Source: Clostridiales bacterium
GTDB taxonomy: Bacteria > Bacillota > Clostridia > Oscillospirales > Acutalibacteraceae
Direction of reading: 5' to 3'
Length of the DNA stretch: 8,810 bases
NCBI GenBank assembly: GCA_019415925.1
Contig: DXYG01000050.1
Span: 1-8,810, forward strand
Shown here: positions 1 to 6,384 of the stretch, piece after piece
Layout of the letters: each line of letters begins with the position of its first letter
How positions within the stretch are numbered: the first letter of the stretch is position 1
Position numbers and translations under genes: made by a program
The notes under the pieces: generated by a model
Told to the model about the DNA's origin: nothing
Seen by the model: only the letters and a program-made list of their open reading frames with translations
The model's database searches: none

Positions 1-22
1 TAGCAAATAAAGGAGGAAACAA

Positions 23-2155
23 ATGAATTATATAGCTAACAAACGAGGCGAATCTGATAATGAAGTCCAGCTTTTGCTTGAACATTTGAAAAATGTATCT
101 GAATTATCCAAAAAATTTGCCGAGTGCTTAAATTTGTCAGAATATGCTGAAATAATCGGAATGTTGCACGATATCGGTAAATACAGCAATCGTTTTCAAC
201 AGAGAATCAACGGTAATGACAGAATAAAAGTTGACCATTCAACGTGCGGTGCACAAGAAGCTGTTAAAAGAAAACTTACTATGGCATCATTTTGCATTGC
301 AGGACATCATGGTGGAATTCCTGACATCGGACGCAAAGGTGACTGCGATGCAGATCCAACTCTTACAGGCAGGCTGAACAGGAATACCGAAAACTATTCA
401 GCTTGGGTTAATGAAGTAGAGAGCAGTAAATTCAAACCAATAAGTGAGCCTTTCATAAATGACAGAATTCCGTATACTTTTATTCTGCGTTTTTTATTTT
501 CGTGTCTTGTTGATGCAGATTATCTTGACACTGAGAATTTTATGTCTAACGGTGCTGTTTCAAGAGATAGCGGCGATGAACTTTCATTTCTTTTATCCTT
601 ACTTAACAATCATATTGAAAAGTGGCAGAATCCAAGCGGAAAACTCAATATTCTGAGAACGCAGATGCTCAATGAATGCATTAAGGCTGGTCAGAATAAT
701 TCTGAAAAACTTTTCACACTCACAGTACCGACAGGTGGCGGTAAGACTATTTCTTCAATGGCATTTGCTCTTAATTATGCGGTAAAACGCAGGAAAAAGA
801 GAATTATTTATGTCATACCATATACAAGCATTATTGAGCAGAATGCTGAAGTTTTCAGAAAAATTTTCGGTATAAAAAATGTTCTTGAAAATCACTCAAA
901 TGTAGATTTAAATAATTATGATGATGAAACAAAAGTACAGATGATGCTTGCAGCAGAAAACTGGGATTCTCCGATTGTTGTTACAACGGCAGTGCAGTTT
1001 TTTGAATCAATGTTTTCAAATAAACCATCGAAATGCAGGAAAATCCATAATATTGCTGATAGTGTTGTTATTTTTGATGAGGCTCAGATGTTACCGCTTG
1101 ATTATCTGTTACCTTGTGCAACAGCAATCAGACAGCTTGCGGATAACTACAATTCTGCTGTTGTGTTGTGCACAGCAACTCAGCCAAATTTTCAGTCAAT
1201 ACTTAATCTTACTGATAAGAAAAATGAATCGCAATTAACGGAAATATGTAACTCTGCTGAAAATCTGACAGATGATTTCAGGCGTGTTAATTTTAAATAT
1301 GAAGGCAAGCTCCAAGATGATGAAATAGCCTTGGAATTAAAACAATGCAATCAGGTTCTTTGCATTGTAAACAAGAAAGCACACGCTCAGAAAATATATT
1401 CAATGATAGGGGAGTCAGATGAAAATTTTCATTTGTCAACATATATGTATCCTGCACACCGTCAAATGGTTCTTAAAAAGATAAAACAACGACTTGATGA
1501 AAACAAGCCTTGCAGAGTTATTTCAACAAGCCTTATTGAGGCAGGTGTTGACATAGATTTTCCGACAGTTTACAGGGCGATTTCGGGCATAGATTCAATT
1601 TTACAGGCAGGCGGAAGATGCAACAGAGAGAACAAAAGGAATTCTTTTGATTGTGTAGTACATATTTTCAACACTGATGAGGTTTTGTCCTATCAGCAGA
1701 CAAACACTGATGCGGCAATGGAGGTTATCAAAAAGTACGGTGATAAAATTTATTTGCCCGATGCAATCAAGATGTATTTTGACAATCTATACTATTATCG
1801 TGACATTGACAAAACGCATAAGGTGTTTGACAGAAAAGGCATTATAAATGGTCTTACGAATCTGGAATTTGAATCTGTAGCTCAAAAATTTAAAATAATA
1901 GAGAACGATACCAAATCACTTTATATTTGTACAGAGGAAAATAAAAAGGAAATTGATGATTTAAGGCACGGCAATTACTCAAAAGAGCTTTTCAGAAATC
2001 TCCAAAAGTATGTTGTGAATCTTTACGAGAGGGATTTCAATAAGATTGATGAAGCGTGTGGTATTGAATATATTGACAATAGCTTTTACGTTTTGTCAGA
2101 TAATAAGTTTTCAGCGATAAAACAGGAATTACTTTTCCTGATGATAACACGTTGA
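23..2155 (+). CDS. cas3: CRISPR-associated helicase/nuclease Cas3 (type I-C), C-terminus apparently frameshifted
   Basis: Cas3 is recruited by Cascade to an R-loop, nicks the displaced strand and degrades target DNA as an ATP-dependent 3'-5' helicase-nuclease. The 710-residue product has an N-terminal HD domain (about 10-170) with H21, H49-D50 in LHDIGK, H95-H96 and D164 in LVDAD. The superfamily 2 helicase follows: Walker A TGGGKT at 237-242, DEAQ box at 352-355, CTATQP at 383-388, motif V from STSLIEAG at 501, and motif VI QAGGRCNR at 528-535. All key residues are present, so it should be active. The ATG at 23 is set by AAGGAGG at 10-16. The last 14 residues do not resemble a Cas3 end, whereas the -1 frame gives a plausible tail ending at 2172 (separate entry). 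It is separated from the rest of the operon by 243 non-coding bases. Its own promoter lies left of the window. Confidence 0.97.
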   Translation: MNYIANKRGESDNEVQLLLEHLKNVSELSKKFAECLNLSEYAEIIGMLHDIGKYSNRFQQRINGNDRIKVDHSTCGAQEAVKRKLTMASFCIAGHHGGIPDIGRKGDCDADPTLTGRLNRNTENYSAWVNEVESSKFKPISEPFINDRIPYTFILRFLFSCLVDADYLDTENFMSNGAVSRDSGDELSFLLSLLNNHIEKWQNPSGKLNILRTQMLNECIKAGQNNSEKLFTLTVPTGGGKTISSMAFALNYAVKRRKKRIIYVIPYTSIIEQNAEVFRKIFGIKNVLENHSNVDLNNYDDETKVQMMLAAENWDSPIVVTTAVQFFESMFSNKPSKCRKIHNIADSVVIFDEAQMLPLDYLLPCATAIRQLADNYNSAVVLCTATQPNFQSILNLTDKKNESQLTEICNSAENLTDDFRRVNFKYEGKLQDDEIALELKQCNQVLCIVNKKAHAQKIYSMIGESDENFHLSTYMYPAHRQMVLKKIKQRLDENKPCRVISTSLIEAGVDIDFPTVYRAISGIDSILQAGGRCNRENKRNSFDCVVHIFNTDEVLSYQQTNTDAAMEVIKKYGDKIYLPDAIKMYFDNLYYYRDIDKTHKVFDRKGIINGLTNLEFESVAQKFKIIENDTKSLYICTEENKKEIDDLRHGNYSKELFRNLQKYVVNLYERDFNKIDEACGIEYIDNSFYVLSDNKFSAIKQELLFLMITR

Positions 2156-2172
2156 AGTGCATTTTTTCATAA
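2108..2172 (+). other. Probable -1 frameshift at the 3' end of cas3 (T4 run) with the alternative tail to 2172
   Basis: In the annotated frame cas3 ends with AIKQELLFLMITR and a TGA at 2153-2155. Re-reading one base at the TTTT run (2108-2111) gives instead KFFSDKTGITFPDDNTLK and a TAA at 2170-2172. That is hydrophilic, protein-like and resembles the tail I remember for I-C Cas3 proteins. One T lost from an ancestral T5 run would explain it. A sequencing error, a real mutation with a tolerable effect, or programmed slippage are all possible. No stimulatory structure was established. Confidence 0.6.
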
Positions 2173-2201
2173 AAAGGAAAGCAGGGCTGAAATTGCCCTG
2201 C
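2171..2201 (-). terminator. Intrinsic terminator of the antisense small RNA
   Basis: On the - strand a 7-bp GC-rich stem (GCAGGGC pairing with GCCCTGC, loop AATTTCA) is followed immediately by TTTCCTTTTT. On the + strand the same hairpin is followed by GCAAATATG without a T tract, so the element is oriented for the - strand. Its T tract reaches the probable ancestral cas3 stop at 2170-2172. Confidence 0.8.
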
Positions 2202-2228
2202 CGCCTTTGCAAATATGAAATTAATAGT

Positions 2229-2253
2229 ATTTCAATCCACTGTTTTTACAGAC
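2229..2253 (-). repeat. Degenerate solitary CRISPR repeat (pseudo-repeat) of the small RNA
   Basis: Read on the - strand this 25-base element is GT, a 4-base arm CTGT, the loop AAAA, the arm ACAG, then the handle TGGATTGAAAT. The array repeats have the same plan: GT, an 8-base arm CACCCTCC, the loop ACAC, the arm GGAGGGTG, then the identical 11-base handle. Both termini, the loop size and the entire 5' handle of the future crRNA are conserved. Only the stem is shortened and changed in sequence with base pairing retained, which points to selection on structure rather than a random fragment. Confidence 0.9.
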
Positions 2254-2259
2254 AAATAT

Positions 2260-2288
2260 ATTATATCATAACTAAAAATAAAAATCAA
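2260..2288 (-). promoter_or_regulatory. Sigma-70-type promoter of the antisense small RNA
   Basis: Reading the - strand, TTGATT (2288-2283) and TATAAT (2265-2260) are separated by exactly 17 bases. TG one base before the -10 box (2268-2267) makes it an extended -10. The predicted start is around 2253, the first base of the pseudo-repeat. Confidence 0.75.
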
Positions 2289-2310
2289 TTTACAGATAAA
2301 TGAAAACATT

Positions 2311-2329
2311 ATATAAAATTAATAGTGAA
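2311..2329 (-). promoter_or_regulatory. Predicted Cascade operator: PAM plus partial protospacer for the small RNA
   Basis: On the - strand TTC (2329-2327), the usual type I-C PAM, is followed by ACTATTAATTTTATAT (2326-2311). The small RNA spacer begins ACTATTAATTTCATAT. Positions 1-11 and 13-16 are identical, position 12 differs, and after 16 the match ends. Short seed pairing with a PAM should allow Cascade binding but not the full R-loop needed for Cas3. The site lies between the divergent promoters, with the PAM side 8 bp from the cas5 -35 box, so bound Cascade would hinder RNA polymerase. Confidence 0.8.
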
Positions 2330-2337
2330 AAAATATG

Positions 2338-2365
2338 TTGACAAATGAATTTGATGTGCTATAAT
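2338..2365 (+). promoter_or_regulatory. Promoter of the cas5-cas8-cas7-cas4-cas1-cas2 operon
   Basis: A consensus -35 TTGACA (2338-2343) and a consensus -10 TATAAT (2360-2365) are 16 bases apart, with an extended -10 TG at 2357-2358. Transcription should start near 2372, 27 bases before the cas5 start codon. Such a strong promoter next to a predicted Cascade operator fits a gene set that is normally held down by feedback. Confidence 0.85.
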
Positions 2366-2398
2366 TTAACTATATTAATAAATGAAAGGAGTGATATA

Positions 2399-3046
2399 AT
2401 GAGCATTAAAGTTGAAGTATGGGGCGACTATGCTTGTTTTTCTCGACCCGAATTGAAGATCGAACGATTCACGTATGATTGCATAACTCCGTCAGCCGCA
2501 AGAGGTATACTTGAAGCGGTATTCTGGCATCCCGGGTTAGTTTGGGTTATTGATAAAATCTACATATTAAGCCCGATTGAGTTTACAAACATAAGGCGAA
2601 ATGAAGTAAAGTCAAAGTTACTTTCTTCCAAAGCGAAAACTGCAATGAGCGGAAAGAATGTTGACCTTTTCATTGATACAACTTCAGATATTCAGCAAAG
2701 AGCGGCAACCGTACTTAAGAATGTTCATTACGTTATTGAAGCACACTTTGATATGACCGACAAGGCAAATCAAAGTGACAATCCGGGAAAATTTCAGGAA
2801 ATGATGAAGCGTCGATTGGACAAAGGACAATGTTTTCACCAGCCGTATCTGGGATGCAGAGAATTCCCTGCAAAATTCCGACGATGGGAATTTGATACTG
2901 TGCCAACCGTTGATATTTCTTCAGACCTCGGACTTATGCTTTATGATATGGACTATTCAGACAAAAATAATATAACACCGATGTATTTCAGAGCTAAAAT
3001 AAAAAACGGTGTGCTTGACCTTGAAGATTGCGAGGTGCTTAGATAA
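2399..3046 (+). CDS. cas5c: Type I-C Cascade subunit and crRNA endoribonuclease Cas5c (Cas5d)
   Basis: Cas5c cuts the CRISPR transcript at the base of the repeat hairpin, leaving the 11-base handle TGGATTGAAAT, and stays bound to that handle in Cascade. The start is the ATG at 2399, preceded by AAAGGAG (2385-2391). An upstream in-frame ATG at 2345 lies inside the promoter and cannot be used. The product has 215 residues, with the family features VWGDYACFSRPE near the N-terminus, ARGILEAVFWHP at 34-45 and RRLDKGQCFHQPYLGCREFP from 138. From a remembered alignment to the Bacillus halodurans enzyme (catalytic Tyr46, Lys116, His117), the Lys is kept as K131, but the other two positions read F42 and F132. 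Its stop overlaps the cas8c start by one base (TAATG), implying coupled translation. Confidence 0.96.
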   Translation: MSIKVEVWGDYACFSRPELKIERFTYDCITPSAARGILEAVFWHPGLVWVIDKIYILSPIEFTNIRRNEVKSKLLSSKAKTAMSGKNVDLFIDTTSDIQQRAATVLKNVHYVIEAHFDMTDKANQSDNPGKFQEMMKRRLDKGQCFHQPYLGCREFPAKFRRWEFDTVPTVDISSDLGLMLYDMDYSDKNNITPMYFRAKIKNGVLDLEDCEVLR

Positions 3047-4821
3047 TGGTTTTACATTCTCTCGTAAATCTTTATGAGGTTCTTGCAGCTAAAGATAAGG
3101 TAGACCAGCAAGGCTGGGCAAAGTCAAAAGCATCATACGGTCTGGTTATTGACGAAAACGGAATTTTGACAAATGTCATTTCACTAAAAACAACCGATAA
3201 AAGCGGCAAAAAGGAGATAGCGTCACAAATCAGTCTGCCAATGCCTGTTAAAAGAGCGGTGAATATATCGGCAAATTTTCTGTATGATACAGCTTCTTAT
3301 CTTTTCGGAAAAGACCGAAAGGGTAAGCCTGAACGAAATAAGCAGTGCTTTGAGGAGTCAAAGCGGCTTCATCAAAAGCTGCTTACAGATGATAGTTCTC
3401 CTGCCGCAAAAGCAATATTGCTTTATTATGAAAATATTGATATTGACAACATTGAAAGCTATCTTGTTGATATTGGCTGTAACGAAAATGTCATAACCGA
3501 TATTTTCAAAAATGGAGCAAATCTTGTATTTATGCCGCTCGGAAAACTTGCAACCGATTACACTGACATTTGCGAATGTTGGAATAAACACTACAGCATA
3601 AGCGAATCTGAAACAGAAATCTGCCTTGTTACAGGCAAAAAGTTACCTGTGTCACGACTTCATCCTGTAATTAAAGGTGTAAGAGGAGGACAGTCAATGG
3701 GAACCTCCCTTGTGTCCTTTAATGCACCTGCTTTTGAGTCTTTCGATAAATCACAAGGAAATAACTCACCCGTCAGCGAATATGCCGCTTTTGCCTACAC
3801 AACTGCACTTAATTACCTGCTGTCTGAAAGCGACTATGTAAACTATTTCGGTGATACTACGGTAGTCTGTTGGACTGAAGATGACAATGAAGGGTGTCAG
3901 GATGTGTTTTCCAACTTCTTCGGCAACAGTGACGAACTAAAGCAAAAAGATTTATGGAATGTTATCAAAAAACTGTCAATGGGGCAGAGTGTTGAGTGGA
4001 ACTCAATACCAATTAATCCCGAAGTTAAATTTTACATTCTCGGTTTATCACCGAATGCGGCACGACTTTCGGTAAGATTCTTTCTTGTAAACTCTTTCGG
4101 AAGCTTTATGAAGAATATCGTGGAACACGAAGAAAATATGCGTATTGCAGTTCCGAAATTTTTACAGAGTACACATTTTCCTGTGTGGAAAGTTTTAAGA
4201 GAAACGGTAAATCAGAACTCAAAAAATAAGAGCGCAAAACCACAGCTTGCAGGAAACTATATCTACTCAATTTTAACCGGTTACAAATATCCTGCAACGC
4301 TCTATGACAACATAATGATAAGGATAAAAGCTGAAAGAGATGTCAACGCAGAACGAGAGGCAATAAGAGCCGCAGTTATCAAAGCATTTCTAATCAGAAA
4401 TTATCCCGAATATAAGGAGGTATTAACTATGTCAATAAATAATGATACCAATAATCAAATATATAATCTGGGTATTTTATTCGCACTTTTTGAAGAAATT
4501 CAATATCTTGCTTTTAAATACGATAATAGAGATATTAACACGACGATAAAAGACAGATATTTTTCGTCTGCAAGTTCAATGCCTGCGGTTATTTTTCCAT
4601 TACTCATTGAACTTGCTAATAAACATCTTAAAAAAATAAAATCTAAAGATAATAAGTGCTATACTGCAAAGTACATTGAAATGACAAAACTAATATCCAA
4701 GGTTGATAATGATGCTCATCAACTTCCTGACAGATTAACAATGCAGGAAAAGGGCGTTTTTCAATTAGGTTACTATCACAAAAAGCAAGACAAGTTTATG
4801 AAAATCAAGGAGGACAAATAA
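3046..4821 (+). CDS. cas8c: Type I-C Cascade large subunit Cas8c (Csd1)
   Basis: Cas8c is the large subunit that reads the PAM and starts R-loop formation in the I-C surveillance complex. Its 591 residues are the normal length for the family. The most recognisable stretch starts at about residue 193 with CLVTGKK, continues through LHPVIKGVRGGQSMGTS and SLVSFNAPAFESF, and ends near 258. The C-terminal about 130 residues are helical and correspond to the small subunit, which is also made separately from an internal start at 4429. The start ATG overlaps the cas5c stop by one base. No independent Shine-Dalgarno sequence is obvious, so translation probably depends on cas5c. The stop is one base before the cas7c ATG. 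Confidence 0.96.
   Translation: MVLHSLVNLYEVLAAKDKVDQQGWAKSKASYGLVIDENGILTNVISLKTTDKSGKKEIASQISLPMPVKRAVNISANFLYDTASYLFGKDRKGKPERNKQCFEESKRLHQKLLTDDSSPAAKAILLYYENIDIDNIESYLVDIGCNENVITDIFKNGANLVFMPLGKLATDYTDICECWNKHYSISESETEICLVTGKKLPVSRLHPVIKGVRGGQSMGTSLVSFNAPAFESFDKSQGNNSPVSEYAAFAYTTALNYLLSESDYVNYFGDTTVVCWTEDDNEGCQDVFSNFFGNSDELKQKDLWNVIKKLSMGQSVEWNSIPINPEVKFYILGLSPNAARLSVRFFLVNSFGSFMKNIVEHEENMRIAVPKFLQSTHFPVWKVLRETVNQNSKNKSAKPQLAGNYIYSILTGYKYPATLYDNIMIRIKAERDVNAEREAIRAAVIKAFLIRNYPEYKEVLTMSINNDTNNQIYNLGILFALFEEIQYLAFKYDNRDINTTIKDRYFSSASSMPAVIFPLLIELANKHLKKIKSKDNKCYTAKYIEMTKLISKVDNDAHQLPDRLTMQEKGVFQLGYYHKKQDKFMKIKEDK
4414..4420 (+). promoter_or_regulatory. Internal ribosome binding site for Cas11c
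   Basis: A full AAGGAGG lies inside the cas8c reading frame, 8 bases before an in-frame ATG at 4429. It is as strong as the site upstream of cas7c (4807-4813), so it is unlikely to be there by chance. Confidence 0.85.
4429..4821 (+). CDS. cas11c: Cascade small subunit Cas11c, translated from within cas8c
   Basis: The 130-residue product starts at Met462 of Cas8c and shares its frame and stop codon. Type I-C systems are known to make a separate small subunit this way. Several Cas11c copies line the belly of Cascade and stabilise the R-loop. The evidence here is the consensus AAGGAGG at 4414-4420 with ideal spacing, the in-frame ATG, the expected size, and a helix-rich sequence beginning MSINNDTNNQIYNLG and continuing ILFALFEEIQYLAF. 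Standard gene finders miss it because it is nested. Its stop precedes the cas7c start, so ribosomes finishing either product could reinitiate on cas7c. Confidence 0.9.
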   Translation: MSINNDTNNQIYNLGILFALFEEIQYLAFKYDNRDINTTIKDRYFSSASSMPAVIFPLLIELANKHLKKIKSKDNKCYTAKYIEMTKLISKVDNDAHQLPDRLTMQEKGVFQLGYYHKKQDKFMKIKEDK

Positions 4822-4822
4822 T

Positions 4823-5710
4823 ATGTCAGAAGCAATTAAAAACAGATATGAATTTGCAATAATCTTTGACGTTGAAAACGGCAACCCTAACGGTGACCCT
4901 GACGCAGGCAATATGCCCAGAGTTGACCCTGAAACAGGCTACGGAATTGTAACCGATGTTTGCTTAAAGCGCAAAATCAGAAATTACGTAGACGTAGTGA
5001 AAGAAGATGAACCGGGCTACGGAATATACATAAAGAGCGGTGTACCTCTAAATAGGAGCGATAATAAAGCTTTTGAATATCTCGGTACCAATGAGACAGA
5101 AATCAAAAAATTAAAGAAGGATAATCCCGAAATTGATGCTAAAATAAGAGATTTTATGTGTAAAAATTTCTTTGATATCAGAACCTTCGGAGCAGTAATG
5201 ACTACATTCGTAAAGGCTTCACTCAACTGCGGTCAGGTCAGAGGTCCTGTTCAGCTCGGCTTTGCACGTTCAGTTGACCCGATTTTTCCTCAGGAAATCA
5301 CAATTACAAGATGTGCAATTACAACTGAGGCTGATGCTGAAAAGAACACCAACACAATGGGTAATAAGTTTATTGTACCGTACGGCTTGTATGTTGCAGA
5401 GGGTTATATTTCCGCAAATCTGGCAAGAAAGGTAACGGGATTTTCAGAAGATGACCTTGAATTGCTGTGGAATGCAATCATCAATATGTTTGAATATGAC
5501 CACGCAGCGGCAAGAGGAAAAATGGCAGTCAGAAAGCTCGTTATTTTCAAGCACGACAGCGAGCTTGGTAACACACCGGCATACAAGCTCTTTGATGCAA
5601 TTAAAATCAAACGCAGGGAAGAGGTAAAGGTTGCAAGAAGCTACGATGATTATGAAATCACTATTGCAGAGTCAGAAATTCCGCAGGGTGTTACCTGCAC
5701 GTTAAGATGA
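4823..5710 (+). CDS. cas7c: Type I-C Cascade backbone subunit Cas7c (Csd2)
   Basis: Cas7c polymerises along the crRNA spacer to form the Cascade backbone, and its thumbs flip out every sixth base of the guide-target duplex. The 295-residue protein has the typical start IIFDVENGNPNGDPDAGNMP, with the NGNPNGDPD signature at about 19-27. Further family landmarks are GQVRGPVQLGFARSVDPIFP and a later NKFIVPYGLYVAEGYISANL. A strong AAGGAGG at 4807-4813, nine bases before the ATG, fits the high copy number needed for a backbone subunit. The last four bases (ATGA) overlap the cas4 start. Confidence 0.97.
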   Translation: MSEAIKNRYEFAIIFDVENGNPNGDPDAGNMPRVDPETGYGIVTDVCLKRKIRNYVDVVKEDEPGYGIYIKSGVPLNRSDNKAFEYLGTNETEIKKLKKDNPEIDAKIRDFMCKNFFDIRTFGAVMTTFVKASLNCGQVRGPVQLGFARSVDPIFPQEITITRCAITTEADAEKNTNTMGNKFIVPYGLYVAEGYISANLARKVTGFSEDDLELLWNAIINMFEYDHAAARGKMAVRKLVIFKHDSELGNTPAYKLFDAIKIKRREEVKVARSYDDYEITIAESEIPQGVTCTLR

Positions 5711-6384
5711 GCTACACTGACGACCAACTGCTGAGCATTTCGGGAATACAGCATTTTGTATTTTGCAGGCGGCAATGGGCACTTATTCACATTGAACAGC
5801 AGTGGGAGGAAAATCTGCTTACAGTCAGCGGAAACATAATGCACGAACACGCCCACGATAATGCGTCCTCGGAAAAGCGAAATGATTTGATAATCTCCCG
5901 TGGAATGCCCATAGTTTCACGAGAGCTCGGTCTTACAGGCGTATGTGACGTTGTGGAGTTTCATAAATCTGATGACGGTGCAATAGTAAACGGCTATGAC
6001 GGACTGTTTAGAATTGTTCCCGTAGAATATAAGCACGGCGAACCTAAAGAGACCGACGCCGATGTTTTACAGGCAGCGGCACAAGCCGTTTGTCTTGAAG
6101 ATATGTTCTGCACAAAAGTTGAAGAAATCAATATTTTCTACGGCAGAACAAGGCGCAGACTAAAAGTGCCTTTTGATAATGAAATCCGTGAACGCCTTAT
6201 AAGCGTAGTAAATGAAATGCATAGGCTGTATGAAAGAAGATATACTCCAAAGGTGAAGAAAAGCAAGCAGTGCAACGCTTGCTCGCTAAAGGAAATTTGC
6301 CTTCCGAAATTATCAAAATCAGATAATGTCAATAGCTACATTAAAAAGAATTTAGAGGGGATATTTGATGAAGAAGTTACTTAA
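5707..6384 (+). CDS. cas4: CRISPR-associated Fe-S exonuclease Cas4
   Basis: Cas4 trims prespacers and selects those with the right PAM and orientation for Cas1-Cas2. The 225-residue protein has the four iron-sulfur cysteines C20, C189, C192 and C198. Its RecB-type nuclease residues include a histidine cluster at 46-50, D81, and E107 with K109 in PVEYKHGEP, followed by a glutamine-rich helix in place of the QxxxY motif. The start overlaps the cas7c stop as ATGA with no good Shine-Dalgarno sequence, so translational coupling to cas7c is likely. Its 3' end overlaps cas1 by 17 bases, consistent with the close functional link of Cas4 and Cas1 in I-C systems. Confidence 0.96.
   Translation: MSYTDDQLLSISGIQHFVFCRRQWALIHIEQQWEENLLTVSGNIMHEHAHDNASSEKRNDLIISRGMPIVSRELGLTGVCDVVEFHKSDDGAIVNGYDGLFRIVPVEYKHGEPKETDADVLQAAAQAVCLEDMFCTKVEEINIFYGRTRRRLKVPFDNEIRERLISVVNEMHRLYERRYTPKVKKSKQCNACSLKEICLPKLSKSDNVNSYIKKNLEGIFDEEVT

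Larger units (their letters stand above)
2171..2253 (-). ncRNA. Putative CreR-like Cas-regulating RNA (single degenerate repeat plus spacer)
   Basis: This is a roughly 83-nt antisense-strand RNA predicted between cas3 and cas5. It has its own promoter (2288-2260), whose expected start falls at about 2253, exactly the first base of a degenerate CRISPR repeat (2253-2229). A spacer-like segment starts at 2228 and runs about 27 nt, followed by an intrinsic terminator (2201-2171). Cas5c could recognise the mini-hairpin and handle and load the RNA into Cascade. The spacer start ACTATTAATTTCATAT matches the cas5 promoter region at 15 of 16 positions next to a TTC PAM. The role as a Cascade guide repressing the cas operon is inferred by analogy with CreR/CreA RNAs of other type I systems. 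No second repeat is present, so the 3' end would be the terminator hairpin. I cannot tell from sequence whether it is expressed. Confidence 0.82.

Noticed and set aside
2173..2208. Hairpin after cas3 read as a + strand terminator for cas3
   Set aside because: It is followed by GCAAATATG with no T tract on the + strand, whereas on the - strand a TTTCCTTTTT follows directly. It fits the antisense RNA.
2254..2398. A CreT-like small toxin gene, making this a CreTA toxin-antitoxin pair
   Set aside because: No start codon with a ribosome binding site and open frame is present in the gap apart from cas5c itself, and the spacer points to the cas5 promoter rather than to a toxin promoter.
2345..2398. 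Upstream in-frame start for cas5c
   Set aside because: It lies between the -35 and -10 boxes, ahead of the transcription start, and lacks a ribosome binding site. The ATG at 2399 has one and begins the conserved family sequence.
6365..6367. TTG start for cas1
   Set aside because: Only four bases after GAGGGG; the adjacent ATG at 6368 has normal spacing.
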